From NCBI RefSeq assembly GCF_017573505.1, contig NZ_JAGEOJ010000011.1, positions 62,001-126,000 on the forward strand: 64,000 nt of DNA. The letters run 5' to 3'. Under the pieces are notes generated by a model. That model worked only from the letters and a program-made list of their open reading frames with translations. It had not been told where the DNA came from and made no database searches. The position numbers and the translations under genes are program-made. Positions 41,766-49,357 of this stretch are shown piece by piece. Source of the DNA: Actinomadura barringtoniae (GTDB lineage: Bacteria; Actinomycetota; Actinomycetes; Streptosporangiales; Streptosporangiaceae). Numbering within the stretch: the first letter of the stretch is position 1; the number at the start of each line of letters is the position of its first letter.

Positions 41766-42173
41766 GTGCAGCGCACGCTGATGAACGGAAAGATCCACCG
41801 CGCGACGGTGACCCAGGCGGACCTGCACTACGTGGGTTCCCTGACGATCGACGCCGACCTCATGGCCGCCGCCGACCTCGTCGAGGGCGAGCAGGTGCAC
41901 GTCGTCGACATCACCAACGGGTCCCGCCTGGTCACCTACGTCATCGAGGGCGAGGCCGGCACGGGCGTCATCGGCATCAACGGCGCCGCCGCCCGCATCG
42001 TGCAGCCCGGCGACCTGGTCATCATCATCTCGTACGCCACCATGGACGACGCCGAGCGCGACACCCACGAACCCCGCGTGGTCCACGTGGACGCCGCCAA
42101 CCGCATCGTCGCCCTGGGCAGCGACCCGGCCGAGCCCGTCCCGGGCGCCGAGGCCCAGCTGGCAGGCCGATGA
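41766..42173 (+). CDS. panD: Aspartate 1-decarboxylase (pyruvoyl-dependent), siderophore-dedicated copy
   Basis: A 135-residue PanD. The start MQRTLMNGKIHRATVTQADLHYVGSLTID holds the self-cleavage site Gly-Ser (YVGS, Ser near residue 25) that makes the pyruvoyl cofactor; the conserved Tyr, NGxRLxTY and INGAAARIVQPGDLVIIISY stretches are all present. It converts aspartate to beta-alanine. Housekeeping PanD serves pantothenate synthesis, but this copy sits behind an iron box and overlaps the salicylate-AMP ligase gene, and the NRPS has a beta-alanine-type pocket code. It therefore most likely feeds the siderophore. GTG start, AGAGGA upstream. Whether another panD exists elsewhere cannot be seen here. 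Confidence 0.92.
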   Translation: MQRTLMNGKIHRATVTQADLHYVGSLTIDADLMAAADLVEGEQVHVVDITNGSRLVTYVIEGEAGTGVIGINGAAARIVQPGDLVIIISYATMDDAERDTHEPRVVHVDAANRIVALGSDPAEPVPGAEAQLAGR

Positions 42174-43735
42174 TGGACGGCTTCACCGCGTGGCCCGTAG
42201 ACCTGCAGGCCCGCTACGTCTCCGAGGGCTACTGGACCGACCGCGTCCTGGGCGACGTCCTCAACGGCGCCCCCGACGCCCTGGCCCTGGTAGCCGGCCC
42301 GGACCGTCTCACCTACGCCGACCTGGACCGTCTCGCTGACCGCGCCGCCGCTGGCCTCCTCCGCCTGGGCATCAAGCAGGGCGACCGGGTGGTGGTCCAA
42401 CTCCCCAACACCGCAAGCTTCGTAGTCACGTTTCTGGCCCTGGTCCGCATAGGGGCCGCGCCGGTCTTGGCCCTCCCCGCGCACCGCGAGAGCGAGATCC
42501 GCTACCTCTGTGAGCTGTCCGAGGCCCGCGCCTACATCTCGTCCGACCTGGACGGCGACTTCGACTACCGAACGATGGCCCGCACGCTCCCCGTGGAGCA
42601 CGTGGTCATCGACGGCGACCCGGGGGAGTTCACCCCCCTCTCCTCCCTGGACTCAGATCCCGTCGGGCTCCCCACCCCCGACGCATCCGAGGTAGGCGTC
42701 TTCCTCCTCTCCGGCGGCACAACCGGCCTGCCGAAGCTGATCCCCCGAACCCACCGCGACTACGTGTACAACCTCGAAGCCAGCGCCGAACTCTGCGGCT
42801 TCAATTCAGACACCACCTACCTGGTAGTCCTGCCGGCCGCCCACAACTTCGCCCTAGCCTGCCCCGGCATCCTCGGAGTCTTCGCCACCGGCGGCACAGT
42901 GGTCCTGGCCCCCTCAGGCTCACCCGACGAAGCGTTCCCCCTGATCGAACGCGAACGAACCACCGTCTGCGCCGTGGTCCCCCCGATCGCCCTCCTCTGG
43001 ATGGACGCGGTCTCCTGGTCCGAAGAGGACATCTCCACCCTCTCCCTCCTCCAGGTAGGCGGCGCCAAACTAGCCGCCGAACGCGCGGCCGAAGTCCCCA
43101 AGACCTTGGGCTGCCAGCTCCAGCAGGTCTTCGGCATGGCCGAGGGCCTCCTCAACTACACCCGCCTGGACGACCCGGAAGACCTCATCCAGCAAACTCA
43201 AGGCCGCCCCCTTTCACCCGCAGACGAGATCCGCGTAGTAGACCCCAACGGCGCAGACGTAGAGCCCGGCTCAGTAGGAGAACTCCTCACTCGGGGCCCG
43301 TACACCCTGCGCGGCTACTACAAGGCGCCCGCCCACAACGCCCGCTCGTTCACTTCCGAGGGCTTCTACCGAACCGGCGACCTGGTCCGCCAACTCCCGT
43401 CCGGCCACCTCATAGTCGAGGGCCGCGAGAAGGACCAGATCAACCGCGGCGGCGACAAGGTCTCAGCCGAAGAACTAGAGAGCCACCTCCTGGCCCACCC
43501 CGCGATCCACGACGCGGCCGTAGTAGGAATGCCCGACCCGGTCATGGGCGAACGCACCTGCGCCTTCCTCATAGCCCGCGACGAACCGCCGACCCTGCAC
43601 GACCTCAAGCAGTTCCTCCGCGACCGAGGCCTGGCCGCCTACAAGTTCCCCGACCGCATCGAGCCCGTGAAGACATTCCCCCGTACCCCCGTCGGCAAGA
43701 TCAGCAAGAAACAACTGGCGGCCACCCTGGAGTAG
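42170..43735 (+). CDS. Salicylate-AMP ligase (MbtA/DhbE family)
   Basis: A 521-residue stand-alone aryl-acid adenylation enzyme. Core motifs are LLSGGTTGLPKLIPRTH, YRTGDLVRQLPSGHL, and the terminal PVGKISKKQL. In the acid pocket I read HNFALACPG and FGMAEGLLNYTRL. In DhbE the matching places are Ser240 and Val337 for 2,3-dihydroxybenzoate; Cys and Leu here are the form reported for salicylate activators (YbtE, PchD, MbtA). It makes salicyl-AMP and loads the ArCP of the MbtB-like protein. It overlaps panD by 4 bases and shares its iron box. Codon use has more A-ending codons than the neighbouring NRPS. Confidence 0.88.
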   Translation: MMDGFTAWPVDLQARYVSEGYWTDRVLGDVLNGAPDALALVAGPDRLTYADLDRLADRAAAGLLRLGIKQGDRVVVQLPNTASFVVTFLALVRIGAAPVLALPAHRESEIRYLCELSEARAYISSDLDGDFDYRTMARTLPVEHVVIDGDPGEFTPLSSLDSDPVGLPTPDASEVGVFLLSGGTTGLPKLIPRTHRDYVYNLEASAELCGFNSDTTYLVVLPAAHNFALACPGILGVFATGGTVVLAPSGSPDEAFPLIERERTTVCAVVPPIALLWMDAVSWSEEDISTLSLLQVGGAKLAAERAAEVPKTLGCQLQQVFGMAEGLLNYTRLDDPEDLIQQTQGRPLSPADEIRVVDPNGADVEPGSVGELLTRGPYTLRGYYKAPAHNARSFTSEGFYRTGDLVRQLPSGHLIVEGREKDQINRGGDKVSAEELESHLLAHPAIHDAAVVGMPDPVMGERTCAFLIARDEPPTLHDLKQFLRDRGLAAYKFPDRIEPVKTFPRTPVGKISKKQLAATLE

Positions 43736-43753
43736 CTCCCATAGAGTTCGCAC

Positions 43754-44182
43754 ATGCCCAAGTTCCGGTTCCAGCTGGACGTGAGCGCCCCTCCGGCCCA
43801 GGTGATCGGCGCGATGGTCGACTTCTCCGACCGCCGCCCCGAGATCTGGCCCAACCTCACCGCGCGCCTCTACACCTTGCACGACCTGAACGACCGCAAG
43901 GCCGACGTAACAGAGGGCACCGCAGTCCCCGGCCTAGAGGTATGGGAGCGCTGCACCTACGAATGGACCGACACCACCGTCCGCTCGGTCATCACCGACG
44001 GTCGGATCTTCGAGCCCGGCGGCACCTTCGAATTCCACGTCGAGCCCCAAGGCACCGGAACCCGAATCACCGTCGACTACGACCGCCGTTCCACAACCAT
44101 CCTGGGCCGGTGCATCGGCGCCATGATGCACCTGAGCCGTGGCGCCCCCATCAAGCGATCCTTCAAGCAGGTGTACAAATGA
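43754..44182 (+). CDS. SRPBCC (START/Bet v1-like) family protein
   Basis: A 142-residue protein with the helix-grip pattern: an N-terminal FRFQLDVSAPPAQVIGAMVDFSDR, a central beta-rich part and a C-terminal helix with RCIGAMMHLSRGAPIKRSF. Members bind hydrophobic ligands or act as polyketide cyclases or toxins' relatives. It lies 18 bases after the salicylate ligase gene, in the same direction, but has no known siderophore role. It overlaps the GntR gene by 4 bases (ATGA). It may be co-transcribed by read-through from the iron-box promoter. Confidence 0.72.
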   Translation: MPKFRFQLDVSAPPAQVIGAMVDFSDRRPEIWPNLTARLYTLHDLNDRKADVTEGTAVPGLEVWERCTYEWTDTTVRSVITDGRIFEPGGTFEFHVEPQGTGTRITVDYDRRSTTILGRCIGAMMHLSRGAPIKRSFKQVYK

Positions 44183-44880
44183 TCGACCCCTCCGTACCCC
44201 TGCCCAAATACCTCCAGCTCCGCGCCCTCCTGCTGGACACGATCAGCCGCCTCCCAATGGACGCGCTCATCCCGTCCGAACGCGAGCTGTGCCGACGATT
44301 CAACGTCTCACGCACAACGGTCCGCCAAGCCGTCGACCAGTTGGTCGTCGAAGAACGCCTTCGCCGCGTCCCCGGCAAGGGCATGGTCGTGGCGCGCCCA
44401 CCAAACAGGTTCCAGTCCTTCGCCGACGACATGCACGCCCTCGGCATGAGCGCCTCCTGCGTCGACCTGGGCACCCAGACGATCGAGGCCGATGCCGACC
44501 TGGCCGACCTCCTCGGCACGGCACCGGGAGCGCCCGTCCACGTCCTGCACCGCCTACGCCTCGCCGACGGCCAACCCATGGCGGTGGAACGCTCGTACAT
44601 CCCAGCAGCCCTGGCGCCCGACCTGTTCGAACGCCGCCGCCCCGGCGGCTCCCTCTTCAAGGCACTAGAACGCGAGTTCGGCATCGTCACTGACACGGGC
44701 GACCAGACGATCGAGGCAGGCCCAGCCACCGACAACGAAGCCGAGCCGCTGGACATCCCCCAAGGCGGCACCGTCTTCCACCTGCGTCGCCGCACGTTCA
44801 GCCGCGGAGCCTGCGCCGAGCTGACCTTCTCCACCTACCGAGCCGACCGCTACCGCATCCACCTAGGCCTGAAGCCCTAG
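44179..44880 (+). CDS. GntR-family regulator with UTRA domain (HutC/FarR type)
   Basis: A 233-residue regulator. The N-terminal winged helix is PLPKYLQLRALL, then LIPSERELCRRFNVSRTTVRQAVDQLVVE (residues about 30-58). The C-terminal UTRA ligand domain shows LHRLRLADGQPMAVERSYIP and LTFSTYRADRYRIH. HutC-type GntR proteins answer small metabolites such as sugars, histidine or fatty acids. The ATG overlaps the stop of the SRPBCC gene, so both belong to one unit. Its end overlaps the convergent NUDIX gene by 18 bases. The ligand is unknown. Confidence 0.86.
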   Translation: MIDPSVPLPKYLQLRALLLDTISRLPMDALIPSERELCRRFNVSRTTVRQAVDQLVVEERLRRVPGKGMVVARPPNRFQSFADDMHALGMSASCVDLGTQTIEADADLADLLGTAPGAPVHVLHRLRLADGQPMAVERSYIPAALAPDLFERRRPGGSLFKALEREFGIVTDTGDQTIEAGPATDNEAEPLDIPQGGTVFHLRRRTFSRGACAELTFSTYRADRYRIHLGLKP

Positions 44881-45417
44881 CCTCCGCATCGCCAACAGCG
44901 CATAGGCCGCCAGAGTCGAGTCATCCGTGATCCGGCCGCCTTCGACCATCGCGTGAAACTCCTCTCGGGAGATCCACCCGGACCGCATGTCCTGCTCTTC
45001 GGCCTCCCGATCGGTCGCGCCCTGCACAAGACCCGTGGCCAGGAAGATGTTGAACCCCTGCCCGCTGGTCCCGTGAGAACAGTGCAGGAAGCCGAGATGT
45101 TCCAGCTTGTTGGCCCGGAGCCCGGTCTCCTCGGCCAGTTCGCGGCGGGCCAGTTCCTCCGGAAGGGCGTCCTGCCGATCGGGAAGCGTCCCTTGCGGAA
45201 AGCTCCACGTGCGGCGTCCGATCGGATACCGATACTCCTCGACCATGAAGAAGCCCTCATCCTGCATCGGGATGATGAGCGCGAAGTCGGGCTTGTGAAC
45301 GACGCCGAAGATGCCCTGCGATCCATCTGGCCGAACGACGTCGTCCTCGGTCACCGTCATCCACCGGTTCTCGTAGACGACCTTGCTGCCCACCTGCTTG
45401 ATGACCTGGTCGTTCAT
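44863..45417 (-). CDS. NUDIX hydrolase (ADP-ribose-pyrophosphatase-like)
   Basis: A 184-residue NUDIX protein. The core REUXEEXG is present as RRELAEETGL (near residue 95), preceded by SFPQGTLPDRQDALPEEL, where the Gly-to-Glu spacing is longer than in the standard Nudix box. The N-terminal VVYENRWMTVTEDDVVRPDG is typical of ADP-ribose-type members. It hydrolyses a nucleoside diphosphate linked to another group. The ATG overlaps the stop of the upstream GntR gene (ATGA), so the two form a minus-strand operon. This regulator-NUDIX pairing suggests sensing of a nucleotide derivative, but that is inference. Confidence 0.84.
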   Translation of the reverse strand: MNDQVIKQVGSKVVYENRWMTVTEDDVVRPDGSQGIFGVVHKPDFALIIPMQDEGFFMVEEYRYPIGRRTWSFPQGTLPDRQDALPEELARRELAEETGLRANKLEHLGFLHCSHGTSGQGFNIFLATGLVQGATDREAEEQDMRSGWISREEFHAMVEGGRITDDSTLAAYALLAMRRLGLQA

Positions 45418-46163
45418 GAGGACGCTCCGTAGCGGTAGATGAGCTCGTGGCGGCTTCCGACCACCACCCTGTGGGTGACTTCGATGATGCGTTCGTTCTG
45501 GTCGTACGCGCGACGCCACGTTGTCAGCACGGGTTCGTCCGAGTCGATCGCCAGAGTGTCCTGCTCGTCCTGCCGGGGCAGCCGGCAGTTGACGCTCTCC
45601 TCAAACTGAATCTCGTAGCCGGTCTCCGCCAGCCGCGAATAGATGCCTCCCGGGCCGGTGTTCTCCTCCCTCAGCACTGGTATCTGCTCGACGATGTCCA
45701 TCAGGACCCAGGTCGTCGCTGTCTGGACTGGGTACAGGCCGACCAACCCCTGAATCCGTGCCCGTTCGAGGACCTCGGTCCCGAGCGGAATGCCGAGCCA
45801 GCGCGCCAACGTGACGTCGGCCTGCGTGAGGCAGGCGGTGACCTCCGTATACGGCTCATGCCCTGAGCGTTGGGCGGAGACGTGGAAGCCACGCCAGCTT
45901 CCTACCTGCCGGGTGATGTCACCTGCGTCGCGATGTACGGGCTCATCGGTCCGTACCTGCGCGCCGACACCGGGGTGCAACGTAACACGCTTCTGTTCGG
46001 CCAGCAGTTGCAGTGCTCGCCGTACCGTCGACCGATCGACGTCATGCTCTTCGGCGAGTTGACGCTCCGGGCTGAGCCAGGCACCGGGTGGGAGATCACC
46101 CTCGATGATTCGCGCAGTGAGCGCTGCGGCCAGCGCCTGCGCCTTGGTCGGAGGTTTGGGCAT
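45414..46163 (-). CDS. GntR-family regulator with UTRA-like domain
   Basis: A 249-residue regulator starting MPKPPTKAQALAAALTARI. The winged helix is WLSPERQLAEEHDVDRSTVRRALQLLAEQKRVTLHPGVGAQVR (about 28-70, read in parts). The C-terminal ligand domain has VLERARIQGL and TTWRRAYDQNERIIEVTHRVV. I chose the ATG at 46163 over an upstream in-frame codon because of the GGGAG before it. It is first in an operon with the NUDIX gene and divergent from an RsbW-like gene, with an 11-bp inverted repeat in the spacer as a likely operator. Confidence 0.84.
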   Translation of the reverse strand: MPKPPTKAQALAAALTARIIEGDLPPGAWLSPERQLAEEHDVDRSTVRRALQLLAEQKRVTLHPGVGAQVRTDEPVHRDAGDITRQVGSWRGFHVSAQRSGHEPYTEVTACLTQADVTLARWLGIPLGTEVLERARIQGLVGLYPVQTATTWVLMDIVEQIPVLREENTGPGGIYSRLAETGYEIQFEESVNCRLPRQDEQDTLAIDSDEPVLTTWRRAYDQNERIIEVTHRVVVGSRHELIYRYGASS

Positions 46164-46212
46164 GGTGGTAGGGCTCCCGGTGTGACGGGGGAATATCAAG
46201 TGCAACCGTAAC

Positions 46213-46263
46213 CCGACCACGGTTGCCATCGGTAGGTCGTTGCTCCTTCAATACCGTGGTCGG
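46213..46263. promoter_or_regulatory. Inverted repeat between GntR and RsbW-like genes
   Basis: Perfect 11-bp arms CCGACCACGGT (46213-46223) and ACCGTGGTCGG (46253-46263) are 29 bases apart. CGGTAGG also occurs twice (46230, 46261), and GGCCTACC is seen at 46288-46295. Together they suggest operator copies for the GntR protein. Confidence 0.55.
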
Positions 46264-46318
46264 TAGGGGTTGGTGTGCTTAAGGTTGGCCTACCATTAGC
46301 CGACCAAGGGTGCTCGCC

Positions 46319-46729
46319 ATGGACGACTCCTTCATTTTCACGCTGGCGCTCAAGCCTGAGCCAGAGGCGCTCCCCATCGCACGAGAGACGGCTGAACTGG
46401 CATTGAAGACGTGGGGGTTGTGCGAGCGCAGGGTCTACGAGGGCAAACTCGTGGTGAACGAGCTCGTCACGAACGCAGTCCAGAACTCGCCCGTCGGTGG
46501 CGAGATCACCCTCCGCATGTTCCTTTGCGATCACGACGTGCCGGTCGTCGAGGTCTGGGACGACTCCGATCTGCTTCCGGCCCCTCAACCCGATGACCTG
46601 AACGCGACCTCCGGTCGCGGCCTGAATCTCGTCGACTACTTCGTGCGCAGGTGGGGCTCAACTCCCGTGGCCGGCGGCGGAAAGGTCGTCTGGGCGGCTC
46701 TGGAAGTCGCTGGCGGGTTCAACCCTTAG
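46319..46729 (+). CDS. ATP-binding protein, RsbW-like anti-sigma/HATPase_c_2 family
   Basis: A 136-residue single-domain GHKL ATPase. The N-box is KLVVNELVTNAVQNSP (about residues 42-57), and the G1/G2 boxes are VWDDSD and SGRGLNLVDYF. Streptomyces and relatives hold dozens of these regulators, which act as anti-sigma kinases or partners of helix-turn-helix proteins. ATG 46319 has AAGGG 8 bases before it; GTG 46310 is an alternative. It is divergent from the GntR-NUDIX operon, so all three may form one regulatory unit. A strong hairpin follows. Confidence 0.82.
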   Translation: MDDSFIFTLALKPEPEALPIARETAELALKTWGLCERRVYEGKLVVNELVTNAVQNSPVGGEITLRMFLCDHDVPVVEVWDDSDLLPAPQPDDLNATSGRGLNLVDYFVRRWGSTPVAGGGKVVWAALEVAGGFNP

Positions 46730-46749
46730 GCCATTGGTAGGGCCGGATG

Positions 46750-46774
46750 GGGCCGGGGCGTTGTGCCCCGGCCC
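46750..46774. terminator. Bidirectional hairpin terminator
   Basis: Perfect 10-bp arms GGGCCGGGGC and GCCCCGGCCC with loop GTTGT, between the convergent RsbW-like and DUF1062 genes. Confidence 0.82.
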
Positions 46775-46780
46775 TCGCAG

Positions 46781-47341
46781 CTACTCGGCGGGCATTACGG
46801 TGAAGTTGAATCCGGTGTTGGACGGGCGGCGCAATGGGATTTCGCACTTGATGCGCTGCAGGGCTTCGTTCCTGCTGAGGGCAAGGCCATAGGCGATGAG
46901 CCGGTCCGGGCGTACTGGAATGGGGTCCTCGAAGACCACCTCTATGTGAATTGGCCAGGCGTGGTCGAGGGGCGTGGGTGGGGCGTTCAGGTTCCAGACC
47001 CCTTTCCAGTCCAGGGTGAAGCGGTTGCGGTGGGCGATCAGGGGATCCAGGAGTGTGGACGCCGCGAGGGCGGGGTCGTTGGTGCGGTAGCCGTCTAGGG
47101 CCGTTGGGCTGAGGGATTTGACTGGGGTGCGTTCGTGAACGGTGAGTTTGGCCGTGCGGTCGCAGGACGTGCAGTGGGCTAGTAGCCAGACGTCCAGCAG
47201 TTTGCCGTTGGCGTTCACGCGGAACTTGCCGTCGCCGATGGTGGCCGACTCTGAGCGGCAGGCGATGCACCGCATGGAGAGGAGGGGCAGGCTGGTTCGG
47301 CTGACGACCCAGGGCAGCACGGTATGGGGTTGTGAAGACAT
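46781..47341 (-). CDS. DUF1062 family protein (zinc-ribbon-like)
   Basis: A 186-residue protein. Two Cys pairs, CIACRS (near 25) and CTSCDR (near 57), flank FRVNANGKLLDVWLLAHC. This FRVNANGK-LDVWL block is what I recognise as DUF1062, a bacterial family of unknown function; the Cys pairs suggest a bound zinc. The C-terminal half is beta-rich with IHIEVVFEDPIPV. It stands alone, convergent with the RsbW-like gene and about 230 bases from the next gene. The GC content is somewhat lower than in the flanks. The 47342-47568 stretch upstream shows nothing I can identify beyond its promoter. Confidence 0.8.
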   Translation of the reverse strand: MSSQPHTVLPWVVSRTSLPLLSMRCIACRSESATIGDGKFRVNANGKLLDVWLLAHCTSCDRTAKLTVHERTPVKSLSPTALDGYRTNDPALAASTLLDPLIAHRNRFTLDWKGVWNLNAPPTPLDHAWPIHIEVVFEDPIPVRPDRLIAYGLALSRNEALQRIKCEIPLRRPSNTGFNFTVMPAE

Positions 47342-47568
47342 GAGCTCTCAAGACCTGACACGAGGCCGATTGCGCGCGGCCTCGAACGCTGAATGGCCGG
47401 GCGGGCAGCCCGGCGGAGCTGACGAGAAGGTCAGCTTGAAGGTGAGCGGAAGGTGTCAGGTCTAAAGGGCAGGCGGGGTCACGCGGGTTTTTCCTCTGTC
47501 TTCACAGCGATGGGCCGCAGGCACGGTATTTGAGCGGGGGAGAGCAGCGCAAAGGGTTTTCGGCGGGC

Positions 47569-48162
47569 TCAGATCGTTCCGTGTACGTAGGTGTCCTGGA
47601 GGGCGAGCAGGTCGGGGTCGCCGTAGCGGGCGCGGAAGTCGGCGAACTTGGCGGCCTTGTCGTCGCCGAAACGGCGGACCTTGATGGCGTAGGTGTCGGC
47701 GCTGACGAAGACCGGCGGGTTGCTCTTGCTGTGGAACTTGTCGGCGTACATGACCAGTTCCTCTTCGGGGGTGTCGGCCAGGTAGTCGTCGATGGGGATG
47801 GGGAGGTTCTGCTTTTGGACGTCCTCGCGGGTGAGGCCCACGCCTGTGTGATGCGAGCAGAAGCGGCAGAGGATCTCGGGGAAGCCCTGGTCGCGTAGGA
47901 GGTCTTGGCCCAGGACTCCGTGTTGGATGTAGCGGGTGTGGTCCAGCACGCCGTTCTGGTCGTAGAGGCGGTAGACGCCTATGTCGTGCAGGAGGCAGCC
48001 GGCTCGGACCAGATCGGCGTTGGCTGAGGGCTGGTTCCGAAGGAGCTGCTCGGCGACCTTGCAGACGATCTCGCAGTGCGTGTGGACGAGCTCGAACGCG
48101 GCTCGTGTGGGTGCGAACTCCTCGTGCAGGGCGCGAATCTCTTTGTCGGTGGGAATCCGCAC
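47569..48162 (-). CDS. HD-domain phosphohydrolase
   Basis: A 197-residue HD-superfamily protein. The metal motif is seen as His in VHTHCEIVCKVAEQ, the HD pair in CLLHDIGVYRLY (near residue 59), His residues in YIQHGVLG, and CSHHTGVGL with the final Asp in YADKFHS. HD proteins of this compact type hydrolyse phosphate esters of nucleotides. It is divergent from the amidohydrolase gene with 49 bases between starts. Base composition is lower in GC than typical for the window. The substrate is unknown. Confidence 0.83.
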   Translation of the reverse strand: MRIPTDKEIRALHEEFAPTRAAFELVHTHCEIVCKVAEQLLRNQPSANADLVRAGCLLHDIGVYRLYDQNGVLDHTRYIQHGVLGQDLLRDQGFPEILCRFCSHHTGVGLTREDVQKQNLPIPIDDYLADTPEEELVMYADKFHSKSNPPVFVSADTYAIKVRRFGDDKAAKFADFRARYGDPDLLALQDTYVHGTI

Positions 48163-48211
48163 GCGACGACTCTATCGGGGGCTGATACTGGCAGCTGTGG
48201 GAGGGGATCCG

Positions 48212-49345
48212 ATGTTCGCTCTCCGTGCGGCCAGGCTGTTCGACGGCGATTCGCTTCGGCGTGATGCCACGGTGCTGGTGGCCGATGGGCGGATCGTTGC
48301 GGTCGATGGTCCTGTGCCTGAGAGCGTTGTGGTGAACGAGCTGGGTGATGTGACGCTGTTGCCTGGGCTCATTGATGCGCATCAGCATCTGGCGTTCGAT
48401 GCCAGGCCGGATCAGATCGGGCGGCTTGCTCGGCTTGACGATGAGGAACTGCTCGCCGACATGCGGCGGGCGGCCCGGACTGCTCTGGGCGCGGGGATCA
48501 CCACGGTCAGGGATCTGGGGGATCGGGGTTACCTGGCCCTGAGGGTTGAGGGGCCTACGGTGCTGGCTTCGGGGCCGCCGATCACCACTCGTGGCGGGCA
48601 TTGCTGGTTCCTCGGGGGAGAGGTCGAGGGCGTCGAAGTGGTCCGGGCCTCGGTACGCGCGCATGCCCAACGGGGTGTGCACGTCATCAAGGTCATGGCC
48701 AGCGGGGGTGAGCTGACGCCGGGGACTCATTCTCATCTGTCGCAGTTCGGTCGGGCGGAATTGAACGCCGTCGTCGATGAGGCTCACGAGCTTGGGCTGC
48801 CTGTGGCCGCTCATGCCCATGCGCCGGAGGCCATCGAGAACGTTCTCGCGGCCGGCGTCGACTCGATCGAGCACTGCAGCTTCATGACCGAGGAAGGGAC
48901 CGCCGACCGGCCCGACCTCATCGACGCCATCGCCGCGGCCGGAGTGACGGTGACCCTCACGGCCGGGGTCACGCCCGGTGCCGCGCCTCCGCCCCGGATC
49001 GCGGCGCGGCTGGCCGGGTTCGGGCGGATCTTCGCGCAGCTGCGGGCGGCCGGCGTTCCCCTGGTATGCGCCAGCGACGCCGGGATCGGTCCGCCCAAGC
49101 CCCACGATGTCCTACCGCATTCCGTGGCGATGATGGTCAGTCTTGTCGGCTGTTCACCGGTTGAGGCGTTGCGGGCGGCCACTTCGGTGGCTGCGCGGTC
49201 CTGCCGCGTTGAGGATCGCAAGGGCCGACTCGCCGCCGGGTACGACGCCGACATCCTCGCGGTGGGCGGGGATCCGCTGGCCGACCCCGCCGATCTGCTG
49301 AACGTTCGAGCCGTTTACGCGAACGGCGTGGAGGTCAGTGCCTAG
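48212..49345 (+). CDS. Amidohydrolase-superfamily enzyme (imidazolonepropionase/prolidase-like)
   Basis: A 377-residue metal-dependent hydrolase. The HxH motif is LIDAHQHLAFD (residues about 53-55), the Lys ligand position is VHVIKVMASGGE, two His ligands lie in AAHAHAPEAIENV and SIEHCSFM, and the Asp in CASDAGIGPPKPH. The C-terminal RKGRLAAGYDADILAVGGDPL is typical of the family. It hydrolyses an amide or cyclic amide. The ATG at 48212 follows GAGGGGATCC. Third-position base use changes inside the gene near 48840, from T-rich to the window norm. A phosphotransferase gene follows 12 bases later. Confidence 0.85.
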   Translation: MFALRAARLFDGDSLRRDATVLVADGRIVAVDGPVPESVVVNELGDVTLLPGLIDAHQHLAFDARPDQIGRLARLDDEELLADMRRAARTALGAGITTVRDLGDRGYLALRVEGPTVLASGPPITTRGGHCWFLGGEVEGVEVVRASVRAHAQRGVHVIKVMASGGELTPGTHSHLSQFGRAELNAVVDEAHELGLPVAAHAHAPEAIENVLAAGVDSIEHCSFMTEEGTADRPDLIDAIAAAGVTVTLTAGVTPGAAPPPRIAARLAGFGRIFAQLRAAGVPLVCASDAGIGPPKPHDVLPHSVAMMVSLVGCSPVEALRAATSVAARSCRVEDRKGRLAAGYDADILAVGGDPLADPADLLNVRAVYANGVEVSA

Positions 49346-49357
49346 GCGCACGCGACA

